Assembly (NCBI GenBank): GCA_947448675.1
Contig: CANFOR010000047.1
Coordinates: 1-14,622 of the forward strand
Direction of reading: 5' to 3'
DNA from: Betaproteobacteria bacterium
GTDB taxonomy: Bacteria > Pseudomonadota > Gammaproteobacteria > Burkholderiales > Burkholderiaceae_C
DNA: 14,622 nt
In this document: positions 12,530-14,622 of the stretch, piece after piece
How positions within the stretch are numbered: the stretch's first letter is position 1
Layout of the letters: each line of letters begins with the position of its first letter
Position numbers and translations under genes: made by a program
Notes under the pieces: generated by a model
What the model was told of the DNA's origin: nothing
The model's database searches: none
What the model saw: only the letters and a program-made list of their open reading frames with translations

Positions 12530-13540
12530 CTAGTGGCCCTTGGCGTGCGCGCTGAACACGCCGTGCAAATGGTCGCTCAGTTGCGCCTGTGCTTCGGCGT
12601 CGCTGGGCAGCAGTTGGATGCTGGCGCGCAGGCCGGGCACGGCACTCATCAGGGCTTGCTCGACGTTGGCGCGCACGGCGGCGGCTCGGCCCAGCGTCCA
12701 GTGCGCGGGCATGTGCATGTGCAGGTCGGCAAAGCGGCGCTGGCCCGAGCGCCGTGTCACCAAATGGTCGAAGCGGATGGTTGGCTCGCGGCCCACATGC
12801 GTGGGCGCAGCAGCATCTGCAGCAGGCAGCCCCTGATGGAGATGCTGCTCAGGGGGCTCCGAGTGGGGCTGGGCGTCGGCAAACTCGGCCAGGGTGCTGT
12901 GAATTTGCGCCAACAGCTCTGGCTCCAGTGCCTCGTCCATCAGGCCTTGCGAGGAACGCCACACTAGCTGCAAGCCTTCGCGCAAAATATTCAATGCTAC
13001 AAAAATTGCAGCCAGCGCGTCGAGCCAGAGCCAGCCGGTGAGGGCCACCGCGCCCACGCCGATCACCACGCCGGCAGAAGTCCACACGTCGGCTACCAAA
13101 TGCCGGGCGTCAGCCTCCAGCGCAATCGAGCGGTGAACTTTGGCGACGCGAAACATGGCCCAAGCGAGCACGCCATTGATGGCCGATGACACTACTGCTA
13201 GCGCGATGCCCCAACCCAGTTGCTCCAGCGGTTCCGGGTGCAGCAAGCGATCGAGTGTGGCCCAGACAATGCCAATGGCTGCGCCAATGATGAGGATGCC
13301 CTCAAAGCCGGAAGAAAAATACTCCGCCTTGTGGTGGCCATAGGGGTGGTCGGCGTCAGCCGGGCGCTGCGCCACGATGACCATTTGCAACGCAAACACC
13401 GCGCTGGCCAGGTTGACGAAGGACTCCATCGCGTCTGAGAGCAAGCCCACCGAGCCGGTGAGCCACCAGGCGTAGGTTTTCAGCGCGATGGTGGCCAGTG
13501 CCGCGAGGATCGAGAGTTTGAGCAGGGTTTTGGGTTGCAT
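12530..13540 (-). CDS. Cation diffusion facilitator (CDF) family metal transporter
   Basis: Inner-membrane proton-coupled divalent metal exporter (Zn, Fe, Mn or similar), 336 aa. The N-terminal six-helix domain resembles FieF/YiiP: KTYAWWLTGSVGLLSDAMES in helices 1-2, HPYGHHKAEYF (65-75) in the first cytoplasmic loop, and ADARHLVADVWTS (H147, D151) in helix 5. Aligned by eye with E. coli FieF, the two helix-2 site-A aspartates correspond to E39 and N43, while H147 and D151 are kept. The cytoplasmic C-terminal domain is present (TRRSGQRRFADLHMHMP) but is interrupted by about 29 residues (224-252), rich in Pro, Ala and His. A 26-bp repeat core encodes part of helix 6. It follows tyrS by 32 bp and is likely co-transcribed; no clear ribosome-binding site precedes ATG 13540. 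The metal is unknown. Confidence 0.92.
   Translation of the reverse strand: MQPKTLLKLSILAALATIALKTYAWWLTGSVGLLSDAMESFVNLASAVFALQMVIVAQRPADADHPYGHHKAEYFSSGFEGILIIGAAIGIVWATLDRLLHPEPLEQLGWGIALAVVSSAINGVLAWAMFRVAKVHRSIALEADARHLVADVWTSAGVVIGVGAVALTGWLWLDALAAIFVALNILREGLQLVWRSSQGLMDEALEPELLAQIHSTLAEFADAQPHSEPPEQHLHQGLPAADAAAPTHVGREPTIRFDHLVTRRSGQRRFADLHMHMPAHWTLGRAAAVRANVEQALMSAVPGLRASIQLLPSDAEAQAQLSDHLHGVFSAHAKGH
12809..12849. repeat. Inverted repeat inside the CDF insertion
   Basis: AGCAGCATCT (12809-12818) and AGATGCTGCT (12840-12849) are perfect 10-bp complements with a 21-base loop. The structure lies wholly inside the extra segment of the CDF cytoplasmic domain (codons 224-252, 12785-12871), which suggests the insertion began as a palindromic repeat element. 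Confidence 0.65.
12996..13012 (+). repeat. Core-only copy of the 26-bp repeat, copy H (CDF helix 6)
   Basis: Read on the minus (coding) strand it is GCTGCAATTTTTGTAGC, differing from copy G at two of 17 positions. It encodes AAIFVA in helix 6 of the transporter, in the same codon phase as copies F, G and B. The outer GCGTAGA part is not recognisable. Confidence 0.55.
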
Positions 13541-13572
13541 GCGGTTGTTTGTAGGGTTGCTGAATGCGTGGT

Positions 13573-14622
13573 TTAGGCCAGAGTGACGCGGGCAAACTTG
13601 CGCTTGCCCACTTGCACCACATAGCTGCCCGCGCCCAGCTTGAGGCCTTTGTCGCTGACCACGTTCGAATCGACGCGCACGCCGCCGCCGTCGATCAAGC
13701 GGTTGCCCTCACCAGAGGATGCGGCCAAGTTGGCTTGCTTCAAGATTTGGCCAATGCCCAGGGGCTGGCCAGCTTCTAGGCTGAGCGCAAGCTCGGCAAT
13801 CTCATCGGGCACGCCACCCTTGCTGCGGTTTATGAAGTCTTGCAGGGCAGCGTCGGCTGCCGCAGCGCTATGGAAGCGCGCGGTGATTTCTTTGGCTAGC
13901 ATGACTTTGGCGTCTTTGGGGTTGCGGCCGGCATCGACTTCATTCTTGAGCGCAGCAATGTCTTTGAGCGAGCGAAAGCTCAGCAGGGTGAACCACTTCC
14001 ACATCAGCACGTCGGAGATGCTGAGCACCTTGGCAAACATGGTGTTGGGCTCTTCGCTGATGCCGATGTAGTTGTTCTTGCTCTTGCTCATTTTTTCCAC
14101 GCCGTCTAGGCCTTCGAGCAGGGGCATGGTCAAAATGCATTGCGGCTCCTGGCCGTATTCTTGCTGCAGGTGGCGGCCCACCAGCAGGTTGAATTTTTGG
14201 TCGGTTCCGCCGAGTTCCAGGTCGCTCTTGAGCGCCACGCTGTCGTAGCCCTGCATCAGCGGGTACAAAAACTCGTGCACGCTGATCGGCGTGTTGGCAT
14301 GAAAGCGGTCGTGAAAGTCGTTGCGCTCCATCATCCGCGCCACGGTGTACTTGGCTGCGAGTTGGATCATGCCGCGCGCGCCCAGCGGGTCACTCCATTC
14401 GCTGTTGTAGCGAATCTCGGTCTTGCTCGGGTCGAGCACCAAGCTGGCTTGGCGGCAATAGGTTTCGGCGTTGGCTTTGATCTGCTCGGGCGTGAGCGGC
14501 GGGCGGGTGGTGTTGCGGCCGGACGGGTCGCCGATCAGGCTTGTGAAGTCGCCGATCAGAAAGATGACGGTATGGCCGAGATCCTGAAGCTGGCGCATCT
14601 TGTTGAGCACCACGGTGTGGCC
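13573..14622 (-). CDS. tyrS: Tyrosyl-tRNA synthetase, N-terminus cut by window
   Basis: Class I aminoacyl-tRNA synthetase that charges tRNA-Tyr. About 349 residues are visible; the frame is open to the window edge, where GHTVVLNK is the tail of the HIGH-type motif, so only the first few dozen residues are missing. GGTDQKFNLLVGR (tyrosine-binding region) and KMSKSKNNYIG (KMSKS loop) are clear. The C-terminal S4-like RNA-binding domain starts near LAASSGEGNRLIDGGGVRVD. The KMSKS form and layout fit the TyrRS type common in betaproteobacteria. It is the upstream gene of the minus-strand series with the CDF transporter and dtd. Confidence 0.96.
   Translation of the reverse strand, partial: GHTVVLNKMRQLQDLGHTVIFLIGDFTSLIGDPSGRNTTRPPLTPEQIKANAETYCRQASLVLDPSKTEIRYNSEWSDPLGARGMIQLAAKYTVARMMERNDFHDRFHANTPISVHEFLYPLMQGYDSVALKSDLELGGTDQKFNLLVGRHLQQEYGQEPQCILTMPLLEGLDGVEKMSKSKNNYIGISEEPNTMFAKVLSISDVLMWKWFTLLSFRSLKDIAALKNEVDAGRNPKDAKVMLAKEITARFHSAAAADAALQDFINRSKGGVPDEIAELALSLEAGQPLGIGQILKQANLAASSGEGNRLIDGGGVRVDSNVVSDKGLKLGAGSYVVQVGKRKFARVTLA

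Noticed and set aside
551..13012. Repeat copies as a CRISPR array or classical insertion sequence
   Set aside because: Spacing is irregular over kilobases, orientation varies, and no cas genes or transposase lie in the window.

Overview
The window is high-GC chromosomal DNA from a betaproteobacterium. Protein style and gene order (ruvA-ruvB, divergent phoH-ybeY, tyrS near dtd, an OprB-type porin) suggest Burkholderiales, most likely Comamonadaceae. That placement is inference from family resemblance; there is no rRNA or other marker to confirm it. I see no tRNA, rRNA, CRISPR array, transposase, phage gene or origin. Coding density is high, and the longest gene-free stretch is 254 bp.

Layout. 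1-432 is the C-terminal part of a thiolase, followed by an OprB-like carbohydrate porin (512-1960). A lactonase-type beta-propeller lipoprotein runs on the minus strand (2129-3325). A plus-strand block follows: ttcA (tRNA 2-thiocytidine synthesis), a histidine phosphatase, a PLP enzyme of the D-threonine aldolase / D-serine dehydratase family, a 606-residue membrane protein, and an unrecognised small membrane protein (8247-8780). The 606-residue protein joins an alkylglycerol-monooxygenase-like domain to a lysoplasmalogenase-like (YhhN/TMEM86) domain. Next come ruvB and ruvA on the minus strand, divergent from phoH-ybeY. The right end is a minus-strand series tyrS (5' end outside the window) -> cation diffusion facilitator -> dtd.

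Most genes are housekeeping: Holliday-junction branch migration (RuvAB), rRNA maturation and PhoH ATPase, tRNA charging and proofreading (TyrRS, Dtd) and tRNA thiolation (TtcA). The accessory content is envelope-related: porin, lipoprotein, ether-lipid fusion, metal exporter and small membrane protein.

The most unusual signal is a dispersed 26-bp AT-rich semi-palindrome, with six full-length and two core-only copies. Three lie between genes and five inside genes. Four of the five coding copies have the same orientation and reading frame relative to their gene, and each encodes part of a hydrophobic segment (porin signal peptide, two helices of the fusion protein, one helix of the metal transporter). 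Two copies bracket the YhhN domain as in-frame direct repeats, and two bracket dtd as inverted repeats. A second oddity is a 14-bp tandem repeat that triplicates the start codon region of ruvA.
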